The notes: generated by a model from the sequence alone, not told the origin. A stretch of 64,000 nt of DNA from Salinisphaera sp052044135 (GCF_052044135.1 NZ_JBQDYF010000006.1:1-64000); one strand, 5' to 3'; positions 52,774-61,912 are shown, numbered from the stretch's first letter. Numbers and translations: made by a program.

Positions 52774-53634
52774 ATGGACATACTGCAGCTGACCTACAAC
52801 GGCATCGTGCTGGGCAGCATTCTGGCGCTCGGCGCGATCGGGCTGACCATGATCTTCGGCGTGCTGCGGTTTGCGCATTTCGCCCACGGCGACCTGATGA
52901 CGGTGGGGGCCTACATCGCCTTCACTTTCGTCCACTGGCTGGGCTGGCCGCTCTGGCTGGCCGCGCTTCCGGCGATCATTCTGACCTCGGTGATCGCGGT
53001 GATTCTCGACCAGCTGTTCTACCGTCGCATGCGTCGCGTGGCACCGGTGATCCTGCTGATCTCCTCGTTTGCGACCGCGCTCATGCTGCGCGCGCTCGTC
53101 CAGATCATCTGGGGCCCGGACAACCAGGTCTACGAGACCGGCATCAGCATTCCCTATCGCGTGGCCGGTCTCGTGGTCACCCCGGACAGCCTCAAGGTGC
53201 TCGTTGGCGCGGTGGTGATGGTGGTCGTGGTGCATCTTTTCCTCGCCCATACCAAGATGGGCAAGGCCATGCGCGCGATGAGCGATAACGTCGATCTGGC
53301 GCGGCTGTCGGGTGTGCCCGTCAAACGGGTGATCTTCTGGACCTGGGTGTTCGCCGGGGCGCTGACCGCGGTCGCCGGCATTCTGCTCGGCATGGACACC
53401 CGCCTGATCCCGACCATGGGCTGGAACACGCTGCTGCCGATCTTCGCCGCGACCATCCTGGGCGGCGTCGGCCGGCCCTATGGCGCCATTCTCGGCGGCC
53501 TCGTCATCGGTCTGGCGATGAATTATTCTGTACTGATCATGCCCTCGGCCTACAAGCTCGCCGTGGCGTTCGTCATCATGATCGGCGTACTGATCCTCCG
53601 CCCGCAGGGCCTGCTCAAGGGCATCAGTCTATGA
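52774..53634 (+). CDS. livH: LivH-type ABC transporter permease (second system)
   Basis: Permease of 286 aa with about eight helices. Characteristic blocks are YNGIVLGSILALGAIGLTMI, RFAHFAHGDLMTVGAY, KMGKAMRAMSDNVDLARLSG (the ATPase-contact loop) and GGVGRPYGAILGGLVIG. It overlaps the next permease gene by 4 bases. Confidence 0.9.
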   Translation: MDILQLTYNGIVLGSILALGAIGLTMIFGVLRFAHFAHGDLMTVGAYIAFTFVHWLGWPLWLAALPAIILTSVIAVILDQLFYRRMRRVAPVILLISSFATALMLRALVQIIWGPDNQVYETGISIPYRVAGLVVTPDSLKVLVGAVVMVVVVHLFLAHTKMGKAMRAMSDNVDLARLSGVPVKRVIFWTWVFAGALTAVAGILLGMDTRLIPTMGWNTLLPIFAATILGGVGRPYGAILGGLVIGLAMNYSVLIMPSAYKLAVAFVIMIGVLILRPQGLLKGISL

Positions 53635-54602
53635 GTTACCTCGGTCTTTACCATTACGGCCTGTACTTTCTCGCCACGGCCGGCATCTTCGGCATCCTGG
53701 CCCTCGGCCTGAACTTGCAGTGGGGTCTGTCGGGCGTGTTCAACCTGGGCATCGCCGGCTTCTTTGCCATCGGGGCCTATGCCAGCGCGCTGCTGACCGG
53801 TGCACCGGACCCGGAGCACTGGGGCGGCTTTTCATTGCCGCTGCCGGTGGGCGCGATCGCGGCGATGATCATGTCGGGGGCAGTGGCCTTTGTCATCGGC
53901 GCGGCCACGATCCGCTTACGATCGGATTATCTCGCCATTGCAACGCTGGGCATTGCCGAAATCATCCGCCTGGTGATCAAGAACACCGGCGATCTGACCG
54001 GTGGCGTGCGTGGCATCGCCGGTATTCCGTCGCCGTTTCATGCCGACAGCCAGCTGGTACTGCTGATTGTCGTGCTGGTCGTGATCGTTGTGCTCTACTG
54101 GCTGGTCGAGCGGGCGCGGGTTTCGCCCTGGGGGCGCGTGCTGCGCGGCATCCGCGAGAATGAAGACGCCGCCATGGCGGCGGGCAAGTACGTCACGCGG
54201 TTTCGGCTCGAGGCATTCGTGGTCGGGTCGGCCTTCATGGGCCTCGGCGGCGCGCTCTATGCCAGTTCCATCGGCTTCATCAGCCCGGAAGCGTTCCGGC
54301 CGGAATACGGCACGTTCCTGATATGGGTGATGCTGATCGCCGGCGGCAGCGGCAACAACGTCGGCGTGTTGGTGGGTACCTTTCTGGTGTGGCTGGTCTG
54401 GTCGTTCTCCAGCCTGTTGACCGACCTCTTGCCCGGCGGGCTCGCCACCCAGGCCGGCGCCGTGCGGATATTTCTGATCGGTCTGCTGCTGCAGGTCATT
54501 CTATTGGTTCGCCCGGAAGGCCTGTTTCCGGAAAAATCGCCCCGGCTGATCGGGCGATCCCGCGCCGACGCCAAAAGCCGGCACTCGCCACGCGAAAGCT
54601 GA
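53631..54602 (+). CDS. livM: LivM-type ABC transporter permease (second system)
   Basis: Permease of 323 aa with about ten hydrophobic segments. GLSGVFNLGIAGFFAIGAYA and the contact loop WGRVLRGIRENEDAAMAAGK are typical of LivM. It ends in a basic hydrophilic tail. Last gene of the operon binding protein-G-F-H-M, an order unlike the first system (K-H-M-G-F). Confidence 0.9.
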   Translation: MSYLGLYHYGLYFLATAGIFGILALGLNLQWGLSGVFNLGIAGFFAIGAYASALLTGAPDPEHWGGFSLPLPVGAIAAMIMSGAVAFVIGAATIRLRSDYLAIATLGIAEIIRLVIKNTGDLTGGVRGIAGIPSPFHADSQLVLLIVVLVVIVVLYWLVERARVSPWGRVLRGIRENEDAAMAAGKYVTRFRLEAFVVGSAFMGLGGALYASSIGFISPEAFRPEYGTFLIWVMLIAGGSGNNVGVLVGTFLVWLVWSFSSLLTDLLPGGLATQAGAVRIFLIGLLLQVILLVRPEGLFPEKSPRLIGRSRADAKSRHSPRES

Positions 54603-54729
54603 CGCCGCGCCGGATTCGGCGTCTCGGTGTCGGGCCGGGATCGATTGGAACGCGTGATATCGGTCCGACATGGCGCGCGCCTGTGGCGGCCACAGGCGCG
54701 TGAAGTCGACGCGGAATTTCCCGGCCCTA

Positions 54730-54961
54730 GGGCCTGTTGCCGTTTTGTACACGTGCCGCGTTGGAGACCGCAAATCCGTCGAGACAAGGCGCGCAACGCC
54801 GTATCGGCGGATTTGCGGCCCAACCCTTCGGGCCAAGCGCTGTTTTGCGGCAATACAGCGTTGTAGCTCTCTCACGTAGAACGACTACGCTACGTTCGCT
54901 ACGCCTCGTCTTGCCGCAAAACTGCGCTTGGCGCGGACGCGGACGAAACGGCAACAGGCCC
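54730..54961 (+). mobile_element. MITE-like element, copy A
   Basis: A 232-bp sequence with terminal inverted repeats GGGCCTGTTGCCGTTT...AAACGGCAACAGGCCC, flanked by TA on both sides. It has no coding capacity and contains internal palindromic blocks (CTCTCACGTAGAAC, CTACGCTACGTTCGCTACG). A longer relative lies inverted at 56516-56807. Its right end supplies the TAG stop codon of the adjacent TRIC gene. The rest of 54603-54729 is unremarkable. Confidence 0.8.
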
Positions 54962-55575
54962 TAGTCCGGCAAACGGGGCACGGGCAGCCGCCAGCCGTGG
55001 CGCAGCGCCATGAAGCGCAGGCCGAAGCACAGGGCGGCGCCGGCAATGGCCGTAGCCGCCGGCGGTAGCGCCAGAACCGCGCCGAGTACGACCACCGCGG
55101 CCCCCGCGAGCGCAGCCACGGCATAGAGTTCGGCGTGCAGCACCGCCGGGATGCGCGCCAGCAGAATATCGCGCACGATGCCGCCGCCGATCCCGGTGAG
55201 CATGCCGAGCACGGCCGCCATGATCGGGTGCAGGCCGAAATCCAGCGCCTTGCGGGCGCCGACCACGGCGAACAACGCCAGGCCGGCGGCATCGAAGATC
55301 GAGACCGGGCTCTGGATGCGTTCGACCCGACGGTGGCCGAAAAAAGCCACCAGCGCCGCGATCAGCGATACCACCACATAGCGCCAATGGCCGATCGCGG
55401 CTGGCGGCGTCGCGCCGATGAGGACGTCGCGCAGAATGCCGCCGGCGTTGCCGGCCGCGAACGCCAGTACGGCGACGCCGAATATGTCGAGCCGCTTGTT
55501 CACGCCGGCCATCGCGCCACTGATCGCGAACACGAATGTGCCCGCCAGATCCAGCACGGGTAGCAGCTGGTTCAA
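54961..55575 (-). CDS. TRIC-family (UPF0126) cation channel
   Basis: A 204-aa membrane protein of the YadS/YicG type, now assigned to trimeric intracellular cation (TRIC) channels. It has two similar three-helix halves, each with the G-G-x-x-R-D signature: GNAGGILRDVL (~42-52) and GIGGGIVRDIL (~128-138). Its C-terminal stop codon is formed at the junction with MITE copy A, so the element may have slightly altered the end. It overlaps the upstream methyltransferase gene by 4 bases. Confidence 0.85.
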   Translation of the reverse strand: MNQLLPVLDLAGTFVFAISGAMAGVNKRLDIFGVAVLAFAAGNAGGILRDVLIGATPPAAIGHWRYVVVSLIAALVAFFGHRRVERIQSPVSIFDAAGLALFAVVGARKALDFGLHPIMAAVLGMLTGIGGGIVRDILLARIPAVLHAELYAVAALAGAAVVVLGAVLALPPAATAIAGAALCFGLRFMALRHGWRLPVPRLPD

Positions 55576-56360
55576 GCGCTGCGTCCGGTCGGCGCCTGCG
55601 GGCGATGATGGCCGCTGCGTTGTCGAACCGCGAATCGCGCCACGCAGCCAGTCACGATCATCCGTAGATCATCGAACCGGGCCTCGAGTTCGTCGCGCAG
55701 GCCAATCAGGCTGTCGTCGACGTTGTCGAAGATGCCGCGGGCGTTGTAGAGCGCCATCAACCGTGTCGCCGCGGACGAACGACGTACGCCCTCGGACAGG
55801 ATGGTGGCGCCGAACAGCACGCCGCCCGGCGCCAGATAGGGCATCAGGTGATCGAAGGCGCGGGCCTTGTAGGTCATCGGCCCAGGCAGGCAGTGCAGCA
55901 GGTAGTTCATCGCGATCGAACCGAAGGGCTCGGTCTCGACCGTGATCTGGGCCAGCACATCGACACGCTCGGTGCGCGGTTCATGGCGGGCGATGCGCGC
56001 CCCAGCATGCGCCAGTGCCTCGGCGTTGAGGTCGAACAGCGTCAGACGCGGCCTGGGCACGGGGAAGTGGCAATGGTCGAGGAAATAACCGGTGCCGACG
56101 CCGACGTCGAGATGGGCGGCGGCCACGTGGCGATCGTAATCGGCGCGCAGTCTGGACGTCGGGCAGCGCCAGACCCAGCGGTTCGAGGCTCGCAGCACTA
56201 CGGTGTCGTAAAGTGCCAGATTGCGCCGGGTATGGATGGCCTGGCCGGCATGCGAGGACGGGGTCGGTACGTTCATGGTGTGGGCACGTGCAGGGGGGTC
56301 AGATTCGCTTGCGACCCCCGGCGCGGTCAAGGCTGGCGTCGGCGTGGCACCGAGCGACAT
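55572..56360 (-). CDS. SAM-dependent class I methyltransferase
   Basis: A 262-aa protein. The SAM-binding motif I is HLDVGVGTGYFLDHC near residue 83, strand 2 ends in LTLFDLN, and the motif IV region is FGSIAMNYLLHCLPG. The first ~28 residues are Pro/Ala-rich; the ATG at 56276 (MNVPTPSSHAGQAIHTRRNL) may be the true start. It begins 13 bases after the stop codon of the interrupted flavin reductase gene and overlaps the TRIC gene, so the three form an operon. Substrate unknown. Confidence 0.8.
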   Translation of the reverse strand: MSLGATPTPALTAPGVASESDPPARAHTMNVPTPSSHAGQAIHTRRNLALYDTVVLRASNRWVWRCPTSRLRADYDRHVAAAHLDVGVGTGYFLDHCHFPVPRPRLTLFDLNAEALAHAGARIARHEPRTERVDVLAQITVETEPFGSIAMNYLLHCLPGPMTYKARAFDHLMPYLAPGGVLFGATILSEGVRRSSAATRLMALYNARGIFDNVDDSLIGLRDELEARFDDLRMIVTGCVARFAVRQRSGHHRPQAPTGRSA

Positions 56361-56372
56361 GGCAACGGTCGC

Positions 56373-57227
56373 TCAAAGCAGCAGTTCCGGCCGGAACAGG
56401 GCGCGCCTTTCGATCATGTCGCGCGACAACCGGAACACGCCGTCGCCGGTGTAACGCAGCATCTCGGGCACTGGCGGGGTCGTCGCGACACGGGCCTTCA
56501 CGATCTCGAATACATGGGCCTGTTGCCGTTTCGTCCGCGTCCGCGCCAAGCGCAGTTTTGCGGCAAGACGAGGCGTAGCGAACGTAGCGTAGTTGTTCTA
56601 CGTGAGAGAGCACCAACGCTGTATTGCCGTCGTGTCGTTAATCTTGGGGCGCTTGTCCCTTCGGGTTGGGCCGCCCATAAAATCAGCCAGGGTCCCGATA
56701 CGGCGTTGCGCGTCTTGATCGTGGCTCGCCACGACCGGCGACGCGCGCCTTGTCTCGACGGATTTGCGGTCTCCAACGCGGCACGTGTACGAAACGGCAA
56801 CGGGCCCTACGAAATCGTAGCCGGCCACCAGGGTGTCGTCGTGTAACCGGCACTCGAAGCAGACATGGCACTCGCCGATCAGCGGTGCATCGACGCGCTC
56901 GGCCTCGATCGCGGTCAAGCCGAAGGCGCTGAACTTGTCGATCTCCCGGCCTGTGGTGTTGCCGACACGACAGACCGTGTCGACGAGATCGGCGCTTGGG
57001 ACGTTGATCACACAGACGCCCGAAGCGCGGATCAGACGATGGCTGTGGTTGCCGCCCGAAATCATCAGCCCCACCAGCGAAGGCGAGAACGAGAGAATCG
57101 TGTGCCAGCCGAGCGTCATGATGTCGTGCTCGCCGGCATGACGGCACGACAGCAGGACCACCGGCCCCGGCTCCAGGTCGCGACGCGCCTGGGTCACCGG
57201 GAAATCCTGTTTGTCCGAAACGATCAT
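56373..57227 (-). pseudogene. flavin reductase-family gene interrupted by a MITE
   Basis: The N-terminal part (57227 to ~56808) encodes an FMN-binding split-barrel flavin reductase: GPVVLLSCRHAGEHDIMTLG, SPSLVGLMISGGNHSHRLIR and CVINVPSADLVDTVC, up to LVAGYDF. The frame then enters the MITE at 56516-56807 and stops at 56598. Beyond the element the same protein resumes (FEIVKARVATTPPVPEMLRY, then RPELLL and a stop at 56373). Removing the element restores GYDFVFEIVKA, so the insertion is recent on the scale of gene decay. A truncated product with ~70 foreign residues could still be made. Confidence 0.85.
56516..56807 (-). mobile_element. MITE-like element, copy B, inserted in the flavin reductase gene
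   Basis: 292 bp, inverted relative to copy A, with ends GGGCCTGTTGCCGTTTCG and CGAAACGGCAACGGGCCC. It shares with copy A the CTCTCACGTAGAAC block and the GTTGGAGACCGCAAATCCGT block but has ~60 extra bases internally. TAC occurs close to both edges (56511-56513 and 56808-56810), a possible target duplication. Confidence 0.85.
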
Positions 57228-57508
57228 GCCCTGTACTCGTGCGGAGGATCGCCGTTCGGTTTTAGCGGGATCGCCAAGGTCGTGCAATGGCCCCGGGGCT
57301 GGGCGCGGCACGCTGAGGCCCGCGTGGTATTGTTAATTACGATCGCTGTCCGGCGAGCGGTCGGTAATGCAATGAATTGACTAGAAATAGTAATACCATG
57401 TTTATTCCGGTCGAGTAATCCGTTCGGATTGCTTTTTTAAAGGGAATGGCGTAATTACTGTTTCCATTAAATAAACCGGACGGCCATATGCCGCGACAGG
57501 AGAACTCG

Positions 57509-57904
57509 ATGCGTTTCATACAGCGCCCCGCCCATACGTCATTCATCGCCATCGGCCTGGCGGCCGGCGCGCTCGGCCTCATGGCCGCGAGTGTCGCGGT
57601 TGCCGCCGATACGAGCGATGCGCAGCCGGCCACCGGCGCGGCGTCCCTGCACGAAAAGGCCGGAACGCCCGGCAGCAATGCCATGACCTCGCGCATGGCG
57701 CCGACGCAGAATACAACCGGGTCGGGTGCCAACCCGGCCGCGAACAAAGCGCCCCGGATGGGCGCCAACGCGATGAGCGGCAGCAGCGGTCAGATGAAAT
57801 CCGGCGCCGGCCACACGTCGATGCTGCCGCGGATGGCGCCCACGCAGAATACCAAGGGCTCCGGTCGCAATCCCAAGGCCAATAGCCTCAAGACCCAAAG
57901 CTAA
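57509..57904 (+). CDS. small secreted repeat-containing protein
   Basis: A 131-aa protein with a Sec signal peptide (FIAIGLAAGALGLMAASVAV, cleavage after VAA or AVAA). The mature part is hydrophilic and Gly/Ser/Asn/Ala-rich, with an internal duplication: RMAPTQNTTGSGANP and RMAPTQNTKGSGRNP. AGGAG lies 6 bases before the ATG at 57509, and a good terminator follows. No family recognised; periplasmic or secreted. Confidence 0.75.
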   Translation: MRFIQRPAHTSFIAIGLAAGALGLMAASVAVAADTSDAQPATGAASLHEKAGTPGSNAMTSRMAPTQNTTGSGANPAANKAPRMGANAMSGSSGQMKSGAGHTSMLPRMAPTQNTKGSGRNPKANSLKTQS

Positions 57905-57928
57905 CCCTGGTCTGTCGCCTATCCCGAG

Positions 57929-57954
57929 AGCCGGGTCATTCGCCCGGCTTTTTT
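57929..57954 (+). terminator. terminator of the small secreted protein gene
   Basis: AGCCGGG / CCCGGCT, a 7-bp stem with a 7-base loop followed by TTTTT, 25 bases after the stop codon. Confidence 0.85.
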
Positions 57955-57998
57955 GGGCCGCGGCCTGGCCACGAAGCGGCAACGGCCACCCGCAGGCC

Positions 57999-58373
57999 CT
58001 AATCGCGCTTGTCGGTTCGGCGCTTGATGCAACTCCAGATGCCTTGATAGTCAGGGGCCCAGCGGTCCCGGCAGTATTGGGCGGCCTTGGCGGCCGGCTT
58101 GTCGGGTATGCGGCCCTGGTCCAGCATCTTCTCGCTCAGGTCGTGCTGGGCCAGGAACTGCCGGAATTCCAGCTGGTTGCGATTCTGAAGCTGCTGGCAG
58201 AGTAGATAGGTATTGTGATCGTTGGGCCATTGCCGCAGGCAGTACTGGCCCGAAGAAGTGGCCGCGGCGGCGCTTGCCGGGACCAGCATGGCGCCGGCGA
58301 CCAGCAATGCAGCCAGCCCCGGGCACGCGCGCCCGGCGCGGTTTGACCGCTGCGGCGTAAATAACGAATTCAT
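57999..58373 (-). CDS. small secreted four-cysteine protein
   Basis: A 124-aa exported protein. The signal peptide (LAALLVAGAMLVPASAAAA) is followed by ~80 residues with four cysteines arranged as two pairs (YC-LRQWPNDHNTYLLC and YC-RDRWAPDYQGIWSC), suggesting two related halves each closed by a disulfide. The ATG at 58373 has GGA 7 bases upstream; the frame opens earlier at 58424. No family recognised. Confidence 0.65.
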   Translation of the reverse strand: MNSLFTPQRSNRAGRACPGLAALLVAGAMLVPASAAAATSSGQYCLRQWPNDHNTYLLCQQLQNRNQLEFRQFLAQHDLSEKMLDQGRIPDKPAAKAAQYCRDRWAPDYQGIWSCIKRRTDKRD

Positions 58374-58539
58374 GTCCGTTTCCACCTGCCGGCGCCGCGA
58401 GGCCGCGGCGCGACCCCGATACATGTTTCATTGCCTGCAAGAGCAAGATGCGCCTTCCGCCCGGCGCGTGCAAGATGGCGCCAAGACAAGGAGCCCCGTA
58501 TTCCGCCGGCGATGCGAAGCGCCGCGACCGCCGGTATTG

Positions 58540-59223
58540 CTATGTCGCCGGTTCGCTGAAACGCACGCAGGTACCGTCCCAGTACAACATGCGATCGGCA
58601 CGAGACGCGCTGGCCACGATGCGTTCCGCGTTCGGGCGGTCGGTGGCGGCCATCCAGGCGCGGGCCTCGGACTCGCTGCGGCCGAAGCGCATATGTCGGG
58701 CGACCAGCCAATGCTCGCGACGGGTGGTTTCGACATCGAGATACCAGACGGCGTCGAGCTCGGCGGCGACAGCCGGCCAGGGGGCCTCGTCGAGCAGCAG
58801 ATAATTGCCTTCGGTGATGACCAGCGGTGTGTCGGGCGGCACCGCCAGACTGGCGGCGATCGGCTCCTCGAGCTCGCGGTAGAAACCGGGTGCATAGACG
58901 ATCTCGCCGGTGCCCGCGGCGGTGCGGATTCGGGCCAGCAGGGCACGATAGCCGTCGCCGTCGAAGGTGTCTGGGGCCCCCTTGCGCTCTGCCCGGCCCA
59001 GGATGTCCAGTTGCCGCTGCGACAGATGAAATCCATCCATGGGAATATTGGCGGCCCGGCCCGCCAGCGCGGCTGCCATTGCCGCGGCCAGGGTCGACTT
59101 GCCCGAAGCGGGCGCGCCGACCAGCCCCAGTATCCGCCGCTTGGGCCCGGCCGCCAGGGCGCGCACCGCGGCGAGGACGGCCGGGTCGATGGCGATGCGG
59201 TCGTCGATTGTGGCGTGGCTCAT
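58540..59223 (-). CDS. P-loop kinase of the uridine kinase/FrcK-like group
   Basis: A 227-aa ATP-dependent kinase-like protein. Walker A is GLVGAPASGKSTLA (near residue 32), the following NIPMDGFHLS and LVITEGNYLLLDEAPW are hallmarks of the PRK/uridine kinase-like branch that includes FrcK. The ATG at 59223 has AGGA 8 bases upstream. The substrate (a sugar, nucleoside or pantothenate-like compound) cannot be inferred from context. Confidence 0.8.
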   Translation of the reverse strand: MSHATIDDRIAIDPAVLAAVRALAAGPKRRILGLVGAPASGKSTLAAAMAAALAGRAANIPMDGFHLSQRQLDILGRAERKGAPDTFDGDGYRALLARIRTAAGTGEIVYAPGFYRELEEPIAASLAVPPDTPLVITEGNYLLLDEAPWPAVAAELDAVWYLDVETTRREHWLVARHMRFGRSESEARAWMAATDRPNAERIVASASRADRMLYWDGTCVRFSEPAT

Positions 59224-59357
59224 GGCAGCTGTCCTGATGCGGGGGCCTTGGCCCATTCGTCGTTTCAACGTCAAGTATGCCCAGCCGGGCCCGGGTCGCA
59301 ACGTACCAGTCGTTTATTGTGCACAAAGTTCAGTCAAGGGCCTGACGGCGCGAGTGC

Positions 59358-59468
59358 GCGCGCAAATGAATCAGCACTGCCTTGATCTTCCGTCTTATTC
59401 GCGTGCATTGGCGGACAAAATGCCCTGGCTTATTCAGCCCGCGGCCTGTCGTACATCATCAAGACGGA
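59358..59468 (+). repeat. dispersed ~110-bp repeat, copy 2
   Basis: Direct copy of the element at 47537-47656, shorter by ~12 bases after TGATCTT. It lies in the 315-base gap before the hydroxybutyrate dehydrogenase gene, where nothing else is recognised. Confidence 0.65.
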
Positions 59469-59538
59469 CCATGGCCTTGCGGGGCGGTTTCGGCTGACCG
59501 ATATTGACCGGGTCATTCCGCCTGCAGCTTTTATTGCC

Positions 59539-60330
59539 ATGTCGAACTCGACCGTCAACCCCTCGTCCGTGCCCGCCTCGGGCCGGGCCGCGCTGGTCAC
59601 CGGCGGCGCCAGCGGCATCGGTTTCGCCGTTGCCGAAGCGCTTCGCGCGCGCGGCGACGAGGTACTCGTCGTGGACTTGCCGGCCGCCGATCACCGGCCC
59701 GTGGACGCCCTGGGGGCGTATTTCTTCGCCGCCGATCTCACCGATGGCCTGGCCTGCCGTGACGCGGTGGCGGAAGCCGTGCGGCGGTTTGGGCGGCTCG
59801 ATATTCTCGTCAACAATGCCGGTATCCAGCATGTGGCCGACATTGAATCGTTTCCGGAAGCACGCTGGCGAATGATGATGGATCTGATGCTCACCGCGCC
59901 GTTCGTGCTCACCCAGGCGGCCTGGCCGCACATGCGCGCCGTTGGCTGGGGCCGGATCGTCAACATCGCGTCCATTCACGCCAAGGTCGCCTCGCCGGGC
60001 AAGGCGGCCTACGTAAGTGCGAAGCACGGGTTGATCGGTCTGACCCGGACCGCGGCGCTCGAGGGCGGCGCCCACGGCATCACCGTCAATGCATTGTGCC
60101 CGGCTTATGTTCGCAGCCGGCTGGTCCAGGATCAGGTCGCGGATCAGGCGCGTCTGCACGACATGAACGAAGACGATGTCATCCGGGAGATCATGCTGGC
60201 CGGCGCGGCGATCAAGCGATTGATCGAGCCGAGCGAAGTGGCCGCGACGGTGGCGTATCTCGCCTCGGATGCCGCGGCGGCGGTGACCGGCGCGGCCTGG
60301 GACATGGATCTCGGCTGGACCGCGCGCTGA
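59539..60330 (+). CDS. bdhA: D-3-hydroxybutyrate dehydrogenase (SDR family)
   Basis: Classical short-chain dehydrogenase of 263 aa that interconverts 3-hydroxybutyrate and acetoacetate with NAD. The cofactor loop TGGASGIGFAVAEAL is at about residues 20-34, NNAG near 93, the catalytic Ser in NIASIHAKVASP and the Y-x3-K dyad in AYVSAKHGLIG. NNAGIQHVADIESFP and the HGITVNALCPAYVRSRLV-type region are typical of BdhA. It suggests use of polyhydroxybutyrate or ketone-body-like substrates. Convergent with the next gene. Confidence 0.87.
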   Translation: MSNSTVNPSSVPASGRAALVTGGASGIGFAVAEALRARGDEVLVVDLPAADHRPVDALGAYFFAADLTDGLACRDAVAEAVRRFGRLDILVNNAGIQHVADIESFPEARWRMMMDLMLTAPFVLTQAAWPHMRAVGWGRIVNIASIHAKVASPGKAAYVSAKHGLIGLTRTAALEGGAHGITVNALCPAYVRSRLVQDQVADQARLHDMNEDDVIREIMLAGAAIKRLIEPSEVAATVAYLASDAAAAVTGAAWDMDLGWTAR

Positions 60331-60362
60331 CGCCGGCGCGGATCGCCTAGGCAGCAAGGACG

Positions 60363-60386
60363 AACGGCAGCCCGCGGGCTGCCGTT
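60363..60386. terminator. perfect palindrome between convergent bdhA and aldehyde dehydrogenase genes
   Basis: AACGGCAGCCCG / CGGGCTGCCGTT, 24 bases with full twofold symmetry. Its place between two convergent stop codons suggests a bidirectional terminator, though no T-runs flank it. Confidence 0.55.
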
Positions 60387-60405
60387 GGCCGCGGGAAGCC
60401 CCCGC

Positions 60406-61782
60406 CTATTCGGCGATCATCACCGACTTGATATTGACGAACTCGCGCATGCCGAAGCCGCCGTGCTCGCGGCCGTAGCCGCTGTCCTTGACGCCGCCGA
60501 AGGGCAGTTCCGGTTGGGCCATGTTGAAGCCGTTGACGTTGACCATGCCGGTGTCGAACAGATCGCGGGCGATATGGGTGGCGCGGGCGCGATCGCCGGC
60601 GAACACGCCGCCACCGAGGCCATAGCGCGAATCGTTGGCAATACGGATCGCGTCTGCCTCGTCGGCTGCCCGGATCAGCACCGCCACCGGGCCGAACAGT
60701 TCTTCCTCGTAGGCCGGCGTGCCGGCGGCCACGTCCTCGAGCAGGGTGACCGGGTAGAAGCTGCCGGGGCCTTCGGGCCGCTCGCCGCCGAGCGCGCAGG
60801 TCGCGCCCGCGGCGATCGAGCGCTGGACCTGATCGTGCAGATTGTCGCGCAGGTCGGCGCGGGCCAGCGGGCCGAGCGCGGTGTTCGGATCGGTTGGGTC
60901 GCCGTACTCGATCGCCGAGAGCTGTTCGAACAACCGGCGGCGGAATTCGTCGTAGATCGCATCCACCACGATGAAACGCTTGGCCGCGATGCAGGTCTGG
61001 CCGGCATTGTAGATCCGGCCCTGGACGCAGGCCGATACGGCGCTATCCAGATCAGCGTCCGCGAGAATCATGTAGGCATCGTTGCTGCCGAGCTCGAGCA
61101 CCGATTTCTTCAGACAGGCGCCGGCCTTGGCGCCGACCGCGCGGCCGGCAGCCGGGCTGCCGGTCAGCGTGACGCCGCGCACATGGTCGTTCTCGATCAG
61201 GCGTGCGGTCTGGTCGGTGTCGATCAGCAGCACCGTGAACACGCCCTCCGGCAGGCCGGCATCGGCGAACAACCGCTCCAGCGCGAGCGCGGTGCCCCAG
61301 ACGTTGGGCGCATGCTTGAGCAGCACGGCATTGCCGGCAATGATGCTGGCGATGGCATAGCGCACGACCTGATAAACCGGAAAATTCCAGGGCTGGATGC
61401 CCAGGATCACGCCCATCGGCTGGTAGGTGATCAGACCCTGGCCGCCGTCGAACGCGCGTTCTTCGTCGCCCAGCACGTCGGCCGCGTGGTCGGCGCTGTA
61501 ATCGCAGATCGCCGCACACAGGCCGGTTTCCCCGCCGCACTGGGAGATCGGCTTGCCCATCTCGCGGGTCATCAGCTCGGCCAGTTCGTTCTCGCGCTCG
61601 CGCAGCAGCTCGCCGATGCGGCGCACGATGTCGCCGCGTTCGGCCAGCGGCCGGGTCTTCCATTGTGCGAAGGCGGCATGGGCGGCGGTCACCCGGGCGT
61701 CGACGGTATCGTCGCTCATCAGGGGATAGGTCTCGATGACCTCGCCGGTCGCGGGATTGATGGTCTGAATGCTGCGTGCCAC
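60406..61782 (-). CDS. sad: succinate-semialdehyde dehydrogenase (Sad/GabD-like)
   Basis: An aldehyde dehydrogenase of 458 aa, the length of E. coli Sad (YneI). It begins SIQTINPATGEVIETYPL; the cofactor segment is IQPWNFPVYQVVRYA, the catalytic Glu lies in LELGSNDAY and the catalytic Cys in YNAGQTCIAAKR (near residue 263). It oxidises succinate semialdehyde to succinate in GABA or 4-hydroxybutyrate breakdown. The GTG at 61782 with GGAA upstream gives the family N terminus; the frame is open much further. NAD versus NADP use not determined. Confidence 0.87.
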   Translation of the reverse strand: MARSIQTINPATGEVIETYPLMSDDTVDARVTAAHAAFAQWKTRPLAERGDIVRRIGELLRERENELAELMTREMGKPISQCGGETGLCAAICDYSADHAADVLGDEERAFDGGQGLITYQPMGVILGIQPWNFPVYQVVRYAIASIIAGNAVLLKHAPNVWGTALALERLFADAGLPEGVFTVLLIDTDQTARLIENDHVRGVTLTGSPAAGRAVGAKAGACLKKSVLELGSNDAYMILADADLDSAVSACVQGRIYNAGQTCIAAKRFIVVDAIYDEFRRRLFEQLSAIEYGDPTDPNTALGPLARADLRDNLHDQVQRSIAAGATCALGGERPEGPGSFYPVTLLEDVAAGTPAYEEELFGPVAVLIRAADEADAIRIANDSRYGLGGGVFAGDRARATHIARDLFDTGMVNVNGFNMAQPELPFGGVKDSGYGREHGGFGMREFVNIKSVMIAE

Positions 61783-61912
61783 GGTCGGTTCCGGTGCTGC
61801 GAATGGTCGGCTCAGTGTACGCCGTAAAATGTGATCACAAAATATACGAGCTGTTGTTGGCGTGCTGGCGGTCCGCGTTCGATAATGCGGCGAAGACATA
61901 CGGAGGGTGGCC

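Noticed and set aside
60385..61827. Open frame (480 codons) on the plus strand over the aldehyde dehydrogenase
   Set aside because: The minus-strand product has complete aldehyde dehydrogenase motifs; the plus frame is low-complexity.
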